In this document: piece after piece, positions 19,388 through 29,113 of the stretch
How the letters are laid out: each line of letters begins with the position of its first letter
Numbering within the stretch: the first letter of the stretch is position 1
Assembly (NCBI GenBank): GCA_028281325.1
Contig: JANQKC010000005.1
Coordinates: forward strand, 62,001-126,000
Source: Alphaproteobacteria bacterium
GTDB taxonomy: Bacteria > Pseudomonadota > Alphaproteobacteria > UBA8366
Direction of reading: 5' to 3'
Length of the DNA: 64,000 nucleotides
Program-made: the position numbers and the translations under genes
The notes under the pieces: model-generated
Told to the model about the DNA's origin: nothing
What the model saw: only the letters and a program-made list of their open reading frames with translations
The model's database searches: none

Positions 19388-20038
19388 GTGACGCCGCCGA
19401 CCCAAAAAATTCGATTGATTCTCGACCTCCGCCGCGCCGGGATCACCGACACGGAATTGTTGTCGGCGTTGGAAAAAGTGCCGCGCGGATTGTTCGTTCC
19501 CGACGCGTTTCAAGATCAGACCTGGGAGGACACCGCGCTTCCCATCGGTCATGGGCAGACGATCAGCCAGCCGACGGTCGTGGCACGAATGGTGCAAGCG
19601 CTGAATCCCGATAGAAACTTGAAAGTGTTGGAAATCGGCAGCGGTTCGGGGTATCAGACGGCGATCCTGTCGTATCTGTTCCGCCGGGTCTATGCGATCG
19701 AACGCGAAGGGAAGCTGATGCAACGCGCCGACGACTGTATCGCGGAGTTGCGCCGTCACAATGTGACAGGCCGCAACGGCGACGGGAGTTTGGGGTGGCC
19801 CGAGCAGGCGCCGTTCGAACGGATTTTGGTTTCCGCCGCGTCCGAGGAGATTCCGCCGTTGTTGTGGGACCAACTCGCGATCGGCGGGATCATGGTTTGT
19901 CCCTTGGGAGAGGACCGCGGGGAACAACATCTCATGCGATTCGTCAAAACTACGGGCGTTCCCGACGTGTCGGACCTGGGCCCGATCCGCTTCGTCCCCC
20001 TCGTTTCCGGGCGCGCGGACCGGCGGATGGCGGTGTAA
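19388..20038 (+). CDS. pcm: Protein-L-isoaspartate O-methyltransferase
   Basis: A 216-residue SAM-dependent repair enzyme that methylates isoaspartyl residues in aged proteins. It contains GHGQTISQPTVVARM and the SAM-binding stretch VLEIGSGSGYQTAILSYL, both diagnostic. GTG start at 19388. The TAA stop shares one base with the ATG of the next gene (TAATG), indicating coupled translation. Confidence 0.94.
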   Translation: MTPPTQKIRLILDLRRAGITDTELLSALEKVPRGLFVPDAFQDQTWEDTALPIGHGQTISQPTVVARMVQALNPDRNLKVLEIGSGSGYQTAILSYLFRRVYAIEREGKLMQRADDCIAELRRHNVTGRNGDGSLGWPEQAPFERILVSAASEEIPPLLWDQLAIGGIMVCPLGEDRGEQHLMRFVKTTGVPDVSDLGPIRFVPLVSGRADRRMAV

Positions 20039-21279
20039 TGCCAGGGACGCGCTCTTCCTCCAGGACCATCGGTTTTTCGGCCGTGTTGCTCGCCTTGGTG
20101 TGCGGCGCCTGCGCGCAACCGGCCAACGTGGTTCTATACGAGGAACGGGCGCGCGCCTCGGAACGGCAGTTGGCGTCACGCCGGGGCATCAAGGAGCCCC
20201 AAGTGCCTATCCCGCGCTCGAAACCGCGTCCTGGGCGTCGTGCGATAATCGAAAGCAAGCCGCTGCCGCCGATTGGCGGAACGCCCCAGAAACAGGCCTT
20301 GAGCGGGTTTACCCGCGGCGGCGCATCGGTCGCCGCGGTTGATCGAAAGAGCGCGGCCGGTCAATACCGCCCGGTTCCGGCCAGCGGGTTTCACACCGTT
20401 ATGAGAAAGCAGACAGTCTATGCGATTTCGCGCCTTTACGGCGTTCCGGTGCGCAGCTTGCTGATCATCAATAACCTGGAGCCGCCGTACATCCTGGCGC
20501 TGGGCCAGAAAATAAAGATTCCGGCGCAGCGGACGCATGTGGTGAGCAAAGGCGATACGGTCTTTGCGATTTCCAAGCGTTACGATGTTTCGCGCAAGGA
20601 ACTGATGCGCCTGAACGGGGTCGGTGCGCCGTTTACGATCAAGATCGGGCAGACCTTGTTGCTCCCGGCCCCGCAAGCCACCGGGACGGCGGTCGCCGCC
20701 GTGGACCGGGGGGAGGGCGATCAGTCGACCGGCCCGTCGGTTTCGGCGACGCCGCCCGCCTCGTCGCAGGTCGCCATCGCGCCGCCGCCGCGACAGGTCA
20801 TCGTGCCGCCCTCGACGAATATTCCGCGGCCGAAGGGGCTCAGCAAGGACGGGTTCCTGTGGCCGGTTTCAGGACGGGTGATTTCGCGGTTCGGCCCGAA
20901 ACGCGGCGGCTTGCATAACGACGGTATCAATATCTCGGCCCCGCGCGGGACCCCGATCGTGGCGGCGCAGAACGGCGTGGTGGCTTACCGGGGCAACGAG
21001 TTGCGCGGGTTCGGCAACCTTATCCTGATCAAGCACGCCAAGGGCTATATGACCGCCTATGCGCATACCGACAGGATAACGGTGAAGCGGGGCCAGCGGG
21101 TGCAACGCGGCCAGACGATCGCCAAGGTCGGCAGCTCGGGCAATGTGGGGAAGCCGCAGCTCCATTTCGAGATCCGGAAAGGGCGCCGCGCGGTCAATCC
21201 GGCGAAATACCTGCGTCAACGCCGCGCGGCCTTGAACGGGTCAGGAACCGTCGAGACGTTGGCCAAGCCGTCCGGCTAA
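20038..21279 (+). CDS. NlpD-like lipoprotein: two LysM domains and a degenerate M23 (LytM) domain
   Basis: A 413-residue cell-envelope protein. The N-terminal hydrophobic stretch ends at Cys25 (CGAC), a non-ideal lipobox. Two LysM repeats (about 118-162 and 166-210) bind peptidoglycan. A Pro-rich linker leads to an M23 domain (about 272-400). Two M23 zinc ligands are replaced: the usual Gly-Ile-Asp reads GIN (Asn297), and the usual His-Leu-His reads QLH (Gln373). So it is probably not a peptidase but an amidase activator, like E. coli NlpD. The surE-pcm-nlpD order supports this. Its last 39 bases overlap the convergent DUF815 gene. Confidence 0.88.
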   Translation: MPGTRSSSRTIGFSAVLLALVCGACAQPANVVLYEERARASERQLASRRGIKEPQVPIPRSKPRPGRRAIIESKPLPPIGGTPQKQALSGFTRGGASVAAVDRKSAAGQYRPVPASGFHTVMRKQTVYAISRLYGVPVRSLLIINNLEPPYILALGQKIKIPAQRTHVVSKGDTVFAISKRYDVSRKELMRLNGVGAPFTIKIGQTLLLPAPQATGTAVAAVDRGEGDQSTGPSVSATPPASSQVAIAPPPRQVIVPPSTNIPRPKGLSKDGFLWPVSGRVISRFGPKRGGLHNDGINISAPRGTPIVAAQNGVVAYRGNELRGFGNLILIKHAKGYMTAYAHTDRITVKRGQRVQRGQTIAKVGSSGNVGKPQLHFEIRKGRRAVNPAKYLRQRRAALNGSGTVETLAKPSG

Positions 21280-22107
21280 ATCCTGCACATACTGCCAGGC
21301 GACCCGTCCCGATCGGGCGCCGCGGGTCACCGACCATTCTTTCGCTTCCGCCTGCCAGGGGATATCCCCGACCTTCAGGCCGTAATGCGCGATATAGCCT
21401 TCGATCATCGCGAAGAAGGTGTCCTGATCGCAGTTGTGGAAGCCGAGCCAAAGGCCGAACCGGTCCGACAACGACACCTTTTCCTCCACCGCCTCGGAGG
21501 GGTTGATCGCGGTCGACCGTTCGTTCTCCATCATGTCGCGCGGCAGCAGGTGCCGGCGATTCGACGTGGCGTAGAAGATGACGTTGCCGGGCCGTCCCTC
21601 GATACCGCCTTCCAGCATCGCCTTCAGGGATTTGTAGCTGGCGTCGTCGCCGTCGAAAGACAGATCGTCGCAGAACACCACGCAGCGCCGGTCGGTGCCG
21701 CGGAGCAGGCCCAGGAGATACGGCAGGCTCGGAATGTCCTCGCGATGGATTTCCACCAAGGCCAGGCTGCGGCCGTCTTCGGCGTTGATCTGGGCGTGCG
21801 CCGCCTTCACCAGCGAACTCTTGCCGGTGCCGCGCGCGCCCCAGAGCAAGGCGTTGTTGGCGGGAAGCCCGTCGGCGAAGCGCCGGGTATTCTCGAGAAG
21901 GGTCTCAACCTGACGGCCTATGCCCCTGAGAAGGTTGATATCGATGCGGTTCACCGCCGCCACCGGATCGAGCGTGTTGGTCTCGGCGCGCCAGACGAAG
22001 GCGTCGGCGGCGTCGAAATCGGCCGTCGCGTCGGACTCCGGGGCTAACCGTTCCAGCGCGTCGGCGATTCGCGTTAACAGGGTATGGGTCTTGTTATTGT
22101 CGTCCAT
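21241..22107 (-). CDS. DUF815-family AAA+-like ATPase
   Basis: About 288 residues from the ATG at 22107 (MDDNNKTH); an earlier in-frame ATG at 22182 would add 25 residues that look like out-of-phase sequence. The P-loop is GARGTGKSSLVKA, a Walker B-like segment is CVVFCDDLSF, and a sensor-like stretch is VIFYATSNRRHLLPRD. DUF815 proteins are widespread AAA-type ATPases of unknown cellular role. No clear ribosome site. The 3' end overlaps the convergent nlpD-like gene. Confidence 0.85.
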   Translation of the reverse strand: MDDNNKTHTLLTRIADALERLAPESDATADFDAADAFVWRAETNTLDPVAAVNRIDINLLRGIGRQVETLLENTRRFADGLPANNALLWGARGTGKSSLVKAAHAQINAEDGRSLALVEIHREDIPSLPYLLGLLRGTDRRCVVFCDDLSFDGDDASYKSLKAMLEGGIEGRPGNVIFYATSNRRHLLPRDMMENERSTAINPSEAVEEKVSLSDRFGLWLGFHNCDQDTFFAMIEGYIAHYGLKVGDIPWQAEAKEWSVTRGARSGRVAWQYVQDLAGRLGQRLDGS

Positions 22108-22289
22108 CACATCGATATACCGGAAATGGCGTGCTTGTTCACGCGGGCGGCGGACCCTAGCGATGGGCGGGGCGGCCGTCAATTAGGGGCGGATTGGCTG
22201 GCAAGCGCTTAGCTCGATTGAAATTACGGCACGGACCGGTATAGTCCGCCCTCTGTGCACAGCCATGTAAGCCCATCTGGGAGACTCTG

Positions 22290-22667
22290 ATGTTTATTTC
22301 GACTGCTTGGGCCCAGGGGGCCGGCGGTGGCGGCGGGGGCGGCCTTCTCGAGGCGATGATCCCGCTGGTACTGATTTTCGCCGTTTTCTACTTCCTGCTG
22401 ATCCGGCCGCAACAAAAGAAGATGAAGGCCCACCGGCAAATGCTTTCCGAGGTGCGGCGGGGCGACAAGATCATCACCGGCGGCGGCATTTACGGCACCG
22501 TGACCAAGGTGGTCAACGAGAACGAAGTCGCGGTTCAGATCGCCGACGGCGTGCGGATTCGCGTCTCGCGCGGCACGATCGCCGAAGTCCTGTCGAAAAC
22601 CGAACCGGTGCAAGCCGAAAAGAAGGAAAAGGGCGGCAAAGCCGCCGGCGACGCCAAGGCAAGCTGA
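22290..22667 (+). CDS. yajC: Preprotein translocase subunit YajC
   Basis: A 125-residue single-pass protein of the SecDF-YajC complex. It has a Gly-rich N-terminus, a helix (MIPLVLIFAVFYFLLI) and then the hallmark RPQQKKMKAHRQM. The cytoplasmic domain has VRRGDKIITGGGIYGTV. GGGAG upstream fits the ATG. Directly followed by secD and secF. The Lys-rich C-terminal tail is low complexity. Confidence 0.95.
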   Translation: MFISTAWAQGAGGGGGGGLLEAMIPLVLIFAVFYFLLIRPQQKKMKAHRQMLSEVRRGDKIITGGGIYGTVTKVVNENEVAVQIADGVRIRVSRGTIAEVLSKTEPVQAEKKEKGGKAAGDAKAS

Positions 22668-22700
22668 GCCGTTTCCGGACCGTAGCTGAAGCAGGGGCCC

Positions 22701-24266
22701 ATGCTAGATTTCCCAACTTGGAAGCGAATTCTCGTCCTGGCCGTGTGTCTGCTGGGGCTCCTTTACGCCGCGCCGAATTTTCTGCCGGCCGGGTCGCTCG
22801 AGGGCAGCCCGGAATGGGCGCCCGGTAAGCGCATCAATCTTGGCCTCGACCTTCAGGGCGGCGCGCATCTGCTGATGCAGGTCGACACCCAAGGCTATGT
22901 CAACGACATCCTGGATAAGAGCTATAAGGCGGCGATCCGGACGGCCATGCGCAGCGAGCGCGTCCGGGGGACCGTCACCCTCGAAGGCCGCGACCTGGTG
23001 TTTCAGATTCCCGACGAGGAGAGAGCGGACGCCGTACGGTCCCGGATTCGGCTCGAAAACCCGGACCTGATCATCTCGTCCGAAGGCGACGGCAAGTTTC
23101 GAGCGAGCCTGACCGATCAGGCGTTGCGCGACCGCATCACGACCGTGATCGGGCAGTCGATCGAGGTCATCCGCCGCCGTATCGACGAATTGGGGACCCG
23201 CGAGCCGATTATTCAGCGCCAGGGCGCCGACCGGATCTTGATCCAGGTTCCGGGCGCCCGAGACACCGAACGGTTGAAGGCCACGATCGGCAAGACGGCG
23301 AAGATGAGCTTCCATATGGTGAACATGGCGTGCGATCCGAACGGCGCGCGGGTGCCGCCGGGGTCGCAGGTATTGCCGTCGGACGAACTCGGCCCCGACG
23401 GTCAGCCGTACCTGCACTGCATTCATCGGCGCGTCCGTCTCAGCGGCCAGAACCTGGTCGACGCGCAGCCGAGTTTCCAGGATAACCAACCGGTCGTCAG
23501 CTTCCGCTTCGACACGCGGGGTGCGCGGATTTTCGGCGATATCACATCCAACAATGTCGGCCGCCTGTTTGCGGTCGTGCTCGATGGCAAGGTCATTTCC
23601 GCGCCGCGTATCAACGAGCCGATCCTCGGCGGTTCCGGGATCATCCAGGGCAATTTCACGACACAGAGTTCGCGGGACCTTGCGGTGCTGTTGCGCGCCG
23701 GCGCGCTGCCCGCCGATTTGACCTATCTGGAGGAGCGGTCTGTCGGGCCCGGTCTGGGTCAGGACTCGGTCGACGCGGGTAAGATCGCCAGCATCATCGG
23801 GATGGTCTTGGTGGTGATCTTCATGATCGTCACCTACGGGAAGTTCGGGATCATGGCCAACGTGGCCTTGGCCTTCAATATCGCCCTGATCTTCGGGTTG
23901 CTGTCGCTTCTGCAGGCCACCCTGACGTTGCCCGGCATCGCCGGGATCGTGCTGACCATGGGGATGGCGGTGGACGCGAACGTGCTGATCTTCGAGCGAA
24001 TACGCGAGGAGATCAATGCCGGACGATCGCCCTTGAATGCGGTGGACGCGGGGTACAGACGCGCGTTGACCACGATTATCGACTCGAACCTGACAACGCT
24101 GATCGCGGCGATTCTGCTGTTCGCGTTCGGATCGGGCCCGATCAAGGGGTTTGCCGTCACCTTATCCATCGGGATTATGACCTCGATGTTCACCGCCATC
24201 ATGGTGACGCGCTTCCAGGTCGTGTTGTGGCTGCGCCGAAAACGCCCGCAGACTTTGCCGATTTAA
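22701..24266 (+). CDS. secD: Protein translocase subunit SecD
   Basis: A 521-residue RND-like subunit that uses the proton gradient to pull exported proteins. There is one N-terminal helix, then the LGLDLQGGAHLLMQVD motif, a large periplasmic P1 domain, and a C-terminal five-helix block with GIVLTMGMAVDANVLIFERIREE, the SecD signature carrying the membrane acidic residue. Normal length. Confidence 0.96.
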   Translation: MLDFPTWKRILVLAVCLLGLLYAAPNFLPAGSLEGSPEWAPGKRINLGLDLQGGAHLLMQVDTQGYVNDILDKSYKAAIRTAMRSERVRGTVTLEGRDLVFQIPDEERADAVRSRIRLENPDLIISSEGDGKFRASLTDQALRDRITTVIGQSIEVIRRRIDELGTREPIIQRQGADRILIQVPGARDTERLKATIGKTAKMSFHMVNMACDPNGARVPPGSQVLPSDELGPDGQPYLHCIHRRVRLSGQNLVDAQPSFQDNQPVVSFRFDTRGARIFGDITSNNVGRLFAVVLDGKVISAPRINEPILGGSGIIQGNFTTQSSRDLAVLLRAGALPADLTYLEERSVGPGLGQDSVDAGKIASIIGMVLVVIFMIVTYGKFGIMANVALAFNIALIFGLLSLLQATLTLPGIAGIVLTMGMAVDANVLIFERIREEINAGRSPLNAVDAGYRRALTTIIDSNLTTLIAAILLFAFGSGPIKGFAVTLSIGIMTSMFTAIMVTRFQVVLWLRRKRPQTLPI

Positions 24267-24288
24267 TCCGGTCCGGAGGACGCTAGGT

Positions 24289-25218
24289 ATGAAGACGCTC
24301 AAATTGGTTCCCCCCGGGACGAAAATCGATTTCATCGGGAAACGTTTCATTGCGATGGGCCTATCGGTATTCCTGGTCGTCGCCTCGCTGGGTCTGTACA
24401 TGACCAAGGGACTGAATCTCGGGATCGATTTCCTGGGCGGCATCATGCTGGAGATCGAGACCAAGGGGCCGGCCGACCTGTCGGACATGCGCGGCAAGAT
24501 CGGCGGGCTTGGACTAGGCGATATCAGTCTGCAGGAATTCGGCCAACCCGACGTCGTGCTCCTTCGCGTGCAGCGGCAGGAAGGCGGCGATAACGCGCAG
24601 CAGGAAGCGGTATCCCGGATCAAGAGCGTCATCGACGACCAGGTGGTCGAATACCGCCGGACCGAGTTGGTCGGACCGACCGTCGGCGCGGAATTGCAGC
24701 AATCGGCCATCTGGGCGGTGCTCGCCGCCATCGGCGCGATCCTGATGTATATTTGGTTCCGGTTCGAGTGGCAGTTCGGCGTCGGCGCGGTGATCGCCTT
24801 GACCCATGACGTGATCACGACGATCGGGTTGTTTTCGCTCATCGCGCTGGAGTTCAATTTGGCCACCGTCGCGGCGGTGCTGACCATCGCCGGCTATTCG
24901 ATCAACGATACGGTCGTCGTCTACGACCGGGTGCGCGAAAATCTGCGTAAATACAAGAAAATGCCGCTGCCCGACGTTTTCAATAAGTCGATCAACGAAA
25001 CGCTGGCCCGTACGGTCATGACGAGTGTGACCACCCTGTTGGCCCTGCTCGCGTTGTACACGTTCGGCGGTGAGGTCATCCGCGGCTTCACCATCGCCTT
25101 GATCTGGGGCGTCGTGATCGGCACCTACTCGTCGGTCGCGCTGGCGGTGCCGTTGCTGCTGTACCTCAACGTGCACCGTGGCGATGAGCCGAGCGGCGCA
25201 CAAGAGGCCACGCCGTAG
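24289..25218 (+). CDS. secF: Protein translocase subunit SecF
   Basis: A 309-residue partner of SecD. Signatures: LNLGIDFLGGIMLEIE near the N-terminus, the TVGAEL segment before the second helix, and TIAGYSINDTVVVYDRVREN in the membrane block. It follows secD by 22 bases with GGAGG upstream, and is probably co-transcribed with the Mth938-like gene after it. Confidence 0.96.
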   Translation: MKTLKLVPPGTKIDFIGKRFIAMGLSVFLVVASLGLYMTKGLNLGIDFLGGIMLEIETKGPADLSDMRGKIGGLGLGDISLQEFGQPDVVLLRVQRQEGGDNAQQEAVSRIKSVIDDQVVEYRRTELVGPTVGAELQQSAIWAVLAAIGAILMYIWFRFEWQFGVGAVIALTHDVITTIGLFSLIALEFNLATVAAVLTIAGYSINDTVVVYDRVRENLRKYKKMPLPDVFNKSINETLARTVMTSVTTLLALLALYTFGGEVIRGFTIALIWGVVIGTYSSVALAVPLLLYLNVHRGDEPSGAQEATP

Positions 25219-25237
25219 CGGCGGGGCGCGTCGGCGC

Positions 25238-25618
25238 ATGGAATTCTCCACAACGGTTCCCGACAGCCAGCAAGTGGTCGAGAGCTACGGCGCGGGCCGC
25301 TTCCGCGTGTCCGGGGTGGAACATGCCGGATCGGTGCTGGTGTTTCAGGACCAGACGGTTCGTTGGGACGTTGAACGGATGGACGCCCTGACTGCCGAGA
25401 GCTTCGCGCCGGTTATCGCAGCGGAGCCGTCGGTCGAGATTCTGCTCATTGGCTGCGGCGAAAACCTGCAATTCCTGGCCCCGGACCTTCGATCGGTGTT
25501 GCGCGAGCATGGGATCGGATGCGACGTGATGGACACTGGGGCCGCCTGCCGGACCTACAACGTGCTGATTTCCGAGTCGCGGCGCGTCGCGGCGGCGCTG
25601 ATCGCCCTGCCGACCTGA
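25238..25618 (+). CDS. Mth938-like domain protein (DUF498/DUF598)
   Basis: About 126 residues from the ATG at 25238; in-frame ATGs at 25178 and 25184 fall inside secF and would add a basic, non-conserved head. The fold family is seen from SVLVFQDQTVRWDV, ILLIGCGENLQFLAPDLRSVLREHGIG and TGAACRTYNVL. Human NDUFAF3 belongs to this superfamily, and bacterial members often sit next to secDF as here. Molecular role unclear; possible respiratory complex I assembly link is inference. Confidence 0.88.
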   Translation: MEFSTTVPDSQQVVESYGAGRFRVSGVEHAGSVLVFQDQTVRWDVERMDALTAESFAPVIAAEPSVEILLIGCGENLQFLAPDLRSVLREHGIGCDVMDTGAACRTYNVLISESRRVAAALIALPT

Positions 25619-25641
25619 TCCCGGACTGTCGGTCGAACGAA

Positions 25642-25665
25642 AAACGGGGCCCGAAGGCCCCGTTT
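25642..25665. terminator. Bidirectional hairpin terminator between convergent genes
   Basis: A perfect 10-bp stem, AAACGGGGCC (25642-25651) with GGCCCCGTTT (25656-25665), closed by a CGAA loop. A and T runs flank it on the two sides, so it can act on both strands. It lies between the convergent Mth938-like and urate-oxidase-N-like genes. Confidence 0.8.
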
Positions 25666-25691
25666 CCCGCCAAAACCGGCGTGTCCGCCGA

Positions 25692-26294
25692 TTAAGATGT
25701 CGTGAACAGATTCTGCGCCGACACCATGGCAAACAGCATGGGGACGGACAGCATCGTGTTGGTGCGCGAGAACAACATCGCGGTACGGGCCGACGCGGCT
25801 TTCGTCGCATCGTCCGCTTCGATGATACCCAGCGCTTTCTTCTGGGCCGGCCAAATGATGAACCAGACGTTGAACCACATAATGGTGCCCAACCACATGC
25901 CGATACCGATCATGGTATGGCCGAGAGCACCGCTGGTGGCGCCCAGCGCGAGCGCATCCATGAAGTAGCCGTTCGCCAGGGCAAGCAGCACGCCGGTGAT
26001 GAGCGTGGCCATGGCGCCCCATCGGAACCACCAAAGCGCCGCCGGCGCGATAACCTTGCCGATTGCCGGCTTTTGCTCGTCCGGGATGTTCGGCATATTC
26101 GGGATCTGAACGAAATTGAAGTACCAGAGTATGCCGATCCACATAACGCCGCTGAGAACATGCAGCCAGCGGAACAGGAACTTTACGAATGCTAGGTTGT
26201 CGTATTGCTGCGTCGCATATATGCCGAAGAGTATGGCCGCGAGAATGAATCCCGCGGTCACGGTCCTGGACAGTGACGTGAGTATTGCAGCCAT
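25692..26294 (-). CDS. Urate hydroxylase PuuD-like / Urate_ox_N membrane protein
   Basis: A 200-residue multi-span membrane protein from the ATG at 26294; GGGGGAG lies about 6 bases upstream, so it is preferred over a longer opening at 26339. About four to five helices are visible, with FRWLHVLSGVMWIGILWYFNFVQ and a GHTMIGIGMWLGTIMWFNVWFIIWPAQKK block. These match the membrane domain of PuuD-type proteins (Urate_ox_N). The usual C-terminal cytochrome domain is absent. Conserved His in the helices suggests haem or metal binding (inference). Function uncertain. Confidence 0.75.
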   Translation of the reverse strand: MAAILTSLSRTVTAGFILAAILFGIYATQQYDNLAFVKFLFRWLHVLSGVMWIGILWYFNFVQIPNMPNIPDEQKPAIGKVIAPAALWWFRWGAMATLITGVLLALANGYFMDALALGATSGALGHTMIGIGMWLGTIMWFNVWFIIWPAQKKALGIIEADDATKAASARTAMLFSRTNTMLSVPMLFAMVSAQNLFTTS

Positions 26295-26388
26295 GTCTTT
26301 CTTTCTCCCCCAAGGTACGATCAGAAAGAAATATAACACAGGCTCGACATTCGGCTAGTCGTGCAAAAGAAAAGGAAATTTCAGCGCA

Positions 26389-27249
26389 ATGCCGACGGAG
26401 TCCGGCTTCGAACGGGACCTTTCATACTGCGGCGCGGCGGTGCGGCGGTATGATCCGGAGCGGTTCGCGACCGCGATGGTCGCGCCGACCGAGTCGCGCG
26501 AGGGCCTTTTCAGCCTTTACGCGTTCAACCTTGAAGTCGCGAAAACGCGTGAAACGGTCAGCGAGGCAATGCTTGGCGAAATCCGCCTGCAATGGTGGCG
26601 TGAGGCGATCGAAGGCATCTACGACGGGTCGCCGCGCCGGCACGAGGTCGTTTTGCCTCTGGCGGAACTGGTCGGCGAACGGACGCTCACGCGGCGGTAC
26701 TTCGACGACCTGATCGACGCACGGGCACGGGACCTCGACGACGAGGCGCCAGAATCGGTCGACGCGCTTGTCCGCTATGCGGAAGGAACGTCGGCGAACT
26801 TGATCTGGTTGGCGCTCGAAGCGCTCGGCGTGCGGTCCGACGCCGCGATGAAGGCGGCCCGTCATATCGGGATCGCATGGGCGTTGACCGGATTGATACG
26901 CGCATTGCCTTTTCATCTATCGCAACGGCGTTTGTACCTGCCGGACGACCTGATCGACCGGCATGGGCTCAATCGGCGCAACCTGATGGAATTGCGGCCG
27001 GAACCCGCCCTTGCATCGGCGGTCCGGGAAATCGCCGATGTCGCCCGCGACCATTTGGAGCGGGCGCGGGCCTTGAGAGCGGATGTCCCGCGCGAGGCCT
27101 TGCCGGCGCTCATGCTCGCGCCGCTGGCTGATATGCATCTGCGCCGGCTGTGGAAGGCGCGCGGTGATGCGTTCGACGCGGATGTCGCGCTGCCGGCTCG
27201 GTTCGTCGGTATCCGCCTTGCGATACGAATGATGATGGGGCGCTACTGA
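26389..27249 (+). CDS. Squalene/phytoene synthase family protein (NDUFAF6-like)
   Basis: A 286-residue protein of the trans-isoprenyl diphosphate synthase fold. Motifs: LFSLYAFNLEVAKTRE, EIRLQWWREAIEGIYDG, YAEGTSANLIWLALEALG and LYLPDDLIDRHGL. The aspartate-rich DxxxD sites of true squalene synthases are not clearly conserved, and this pattern resembles the NDUFAF6-type subfamily linked to complex I assembly. Gene context (secDF, Mth938, trmFO) is the usual alphaproteobacterial one for that subfamily. Catalytic activity is doubtful. Confidence 0.82.
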   Translation: MPTESGFERDLSYCGAAVRRYDPERFATAMVAPTESREGLFSLYAFNLEVAKTRETVSEAMLGEIRLQWWREAIEGIYDGSPRRHEVVLPLAELVGERTLTRRYFDDLIDARARDLDDEAPESVDALVRYAEGTSANLIWLALEALGVRSDAAMKAARHIGIAWALTGLIRALPFHLSQRRLYLPDDLIDRHGLNRRNLMELRPEPALASAVREIADVARDHLERARALRADVPREALPALMLAPLADMHLRRLWKARGDAFDADVALPARFVGIRLAIRMMMGRY

Positions 27250-27254
27250 CCGGA

Positions 27255-28613
27255 TTATTCGGCAGCCGCCTGTGCGCCGGTCAGCCAGCCGTTCAAATCG
27301 GCAAGGGCGCGCTGGGAATAGGCGCGCTTGCGGTCGCGGCCGCGCAGCCGTCGCTTGCCCGATCCCGCGTCCGGCAACGGCGGGAACAAGCCGAAGTTCA
27401 CGTTCATGGGCTGGAAGCTATCGGCGACCGCGCCGCCGGTAATGTGGTTGAGGAGCGCGCCGAGGGCTGTCGTCTCCGGCGGCGGCGACGGTGACACGCC
27501 GTGTTCCTCCGACGCGGCGAAGCGCCCGGCAAGTAGTCCGATGGCGGCGGATTCGACATACCCTTCGACCCCGGTCACCTGGCCGGCGAACCGCAGATGC
27601 GGGGCCTTGTTGAGCCGCAGGGCGCCGTCCAGCAGGCGCGGGCTGTTGAGGAATGTATTGCGGTGGATGCCCCCGAGCCGCGCGAATCGGGCGTTTTCCA
27701 GCCCGGGGATGGCGGTGAAGATGCGTTTCTGCTCCGCGTAGTTCATCTTCGTCTGGAAGCCGACCATGTTGTAGAGCGTTCCCAGCGCATTGTCCTGGCG
27801 GAGTTGGACGACGGCATAGGGTTTCTCCGGCGCATGCGGGTTCGTCAGGCCGACCGGCTTCATCGGGCCGAAGCGCAAGGTCTCCGGGCCGCGTTCGGCC
27901 ATCACCTCGATCGGCAGGCATCCTTCGAAATACGGCGTGATGGCTTCCCACTCGCGGAACTGGATCTTCTCGGAGCCGATCAAGCCGTCGATAAAGGCTT
28001 TGTATTGTTCCTCGCTGAGCGGGCAGTTGACGTAATCGTCGCCGTCGCCCTTGTCGTAGCGGGATTGCATCCATGCCTTCGACATGTCGATGGAGTCGCG
28101 ATAGACGATCGGCGCGATCGCATCGAAGAAGGCCAGTTCCTCTTCGCCGGTCAAGGCCGAGACGGCCTCGCTCAGGGCGGCAGAAGTCAGCGGCCCGGTC
28201 GCGATGATGACCGACCCCCAATCCGCCGGCGGCAGTGTATCGATTTCGCGGCGCTCGATGGTGACCAGCGGGTCGGCGGTCAGGGCCGCGGTGACCGCAT
28301 CGCTGAACCGTTCCCGGTCCACCGCGAGCGCGCCGCCCGCCGGCAGACGCGTCTCATCCGCCATGGTCAGGATCAGCGACCCGCAGCGCCGCATTTCCTC
28401 ATGCAACAGGCCGACGGCGTTGTATTCGGCGTCGTCGGATCGAAAGGAGTTGGAACAGACCAGTTCGGCCAAGCCATCGGTCTGATGGGCGTCGGTCGCC
28501 ACCTGCGGGCGCATTTCGTACAGCACGGCGGGAATCTCCCGGCGCGCGAGCTGCCAAGCGGCCTCGCACCCGGCGAGACCGCCGCCGACGATGTAGACGG
28601 GTCGTTGCGGCAC
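27255..28613 (-). CDS. trmFO: tRNA (uracil-54-C5)-methyltransferase TrmFO, FADH2/folate dependent
   Basis: A 452-residue flavoprotein making ribothymidine at position 54 of tRNAs using methylene-tetrahydrofolate. It has an N-terminal FAD site ([14 protein letters not shown]), [12 protein letters not shown], the [17 protein letters not shown] segment, and a C-terminal [11 protein letters not shown] motif. Length is usual. The stop faces the squalene synthase-like gene five bases away. Confidence 0.95.
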   Translation of the reverse strand: MPQRPVYIVGGGLAGCEAAWQLARREIPAVLYEMRPQVATDAHQTDGLAELVCSNSFRSDDAEYNAVGLLHEEMRRCGSLILTMADETRLPAGGALAVDRERFSDAVTAALTADPLVTIERREIDTLPPADWGSVIIATGPLTSAALSEAVSALTGEEELAFFDAIAPIVYRDSIDMSKAWMQSRYDKGDGDDYVNCPLSEEQYKAFIDGLIGSEKIQFREWEAITPYFEGCLPIEVMAERGPETLRFGPMKPVGLTNPHAPEKPYAVVQLRQDNALGTLYNMVGFQTKMNYAEQKRIFTAIPGLENARFARLGGIHRNTFLNSPRLLDGALRLNKAPHLRFAGQVTGVEGYVESAAIGLLAGRFAASEEHGVSPSPPPETTALGALLNHITGGAVADSFQPMNVNFGLFPPLPDAGSGKRRLRGRDRKRAYSQRALADLNGWLTGAQAAAE

Positions 28614-28692
28614 CGTGCGGGTCCTTGTTATGTCCTGGACTGGAAAATCACGGCCCTATGTCGCGCAGCGGCAGTGCATTTGCAAGGGCGCG

Positions 28693-29013
28693 CTAGGGCT
28701 TGTCGCCCGGCCAGTCTTCAAAGGGAAACGGCATTTTCTCGGTGTTGAAGGTCAGGAACTGGACGACCTGATAGATAAACCGGCCCAACTTCTCGCCGAA
28801 GTCCGTAAGGCGCTCGTTGCGGCCGCCGGTGAACAAGGCCGAGAGAAACTGCAATATGGCGACGGCGAACAAGACAATATTGGCGATGTAGAGAATCACC
28901 GCAAAGAGCACCATGAAGACCAGCCGCAGCCACGTGCTGCGGGATTTCAGGTGTTCCTTGACGTCATTGACGTCATTGTCGGGCCCGGAAACACGGTTAA
29001 TCTGTTCACTCAT
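28693..29013 (-). CDS. DUF4389-domain membrane protein
   Basis: A 106-residue small membrane protein. The start at ATG 29013 (MSEQINRV) has AAGGA about 8 bases upstream. It has one clear hydrophobic segment (LRLVFMVLFAVILYIANIVLFAVAILQFL, probably two helices), then an amphipathic region and ends EKMPFPFEDWPGDKP, typical of DUF4389. Role unknown. It lies between trmFO and the nucleotide cyclase gene, all on the minus strand with about 80-100 bases between them. Confidence 0.78.
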   Translation of the reverse strand: MSEQINRVSGPDNDVNDVKEHLKSRSTWLRLVFMVLFAVILYIANIVLFAVAILQFLSALFTGGRNERLTDFGEKLGRFIYQVVQFLTFNTEKMPFPFEDWPGDKP

Positions 29014-29113
29014 CAAAATCGTCCTTCGACTGACTGCCGGTCGTAACGGTTCCCCCGATAAATGGGGATGGCCGGCATTCTGTACAAGCAGCGCCGGGGG
29101 CACATCCACTGGG

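Noticed and set aside
24162-25251. Long minus-strand frames opposite secD and secF
   Set aside because: They are shadows of the GC-rich coding strand; secD and secF are certain.
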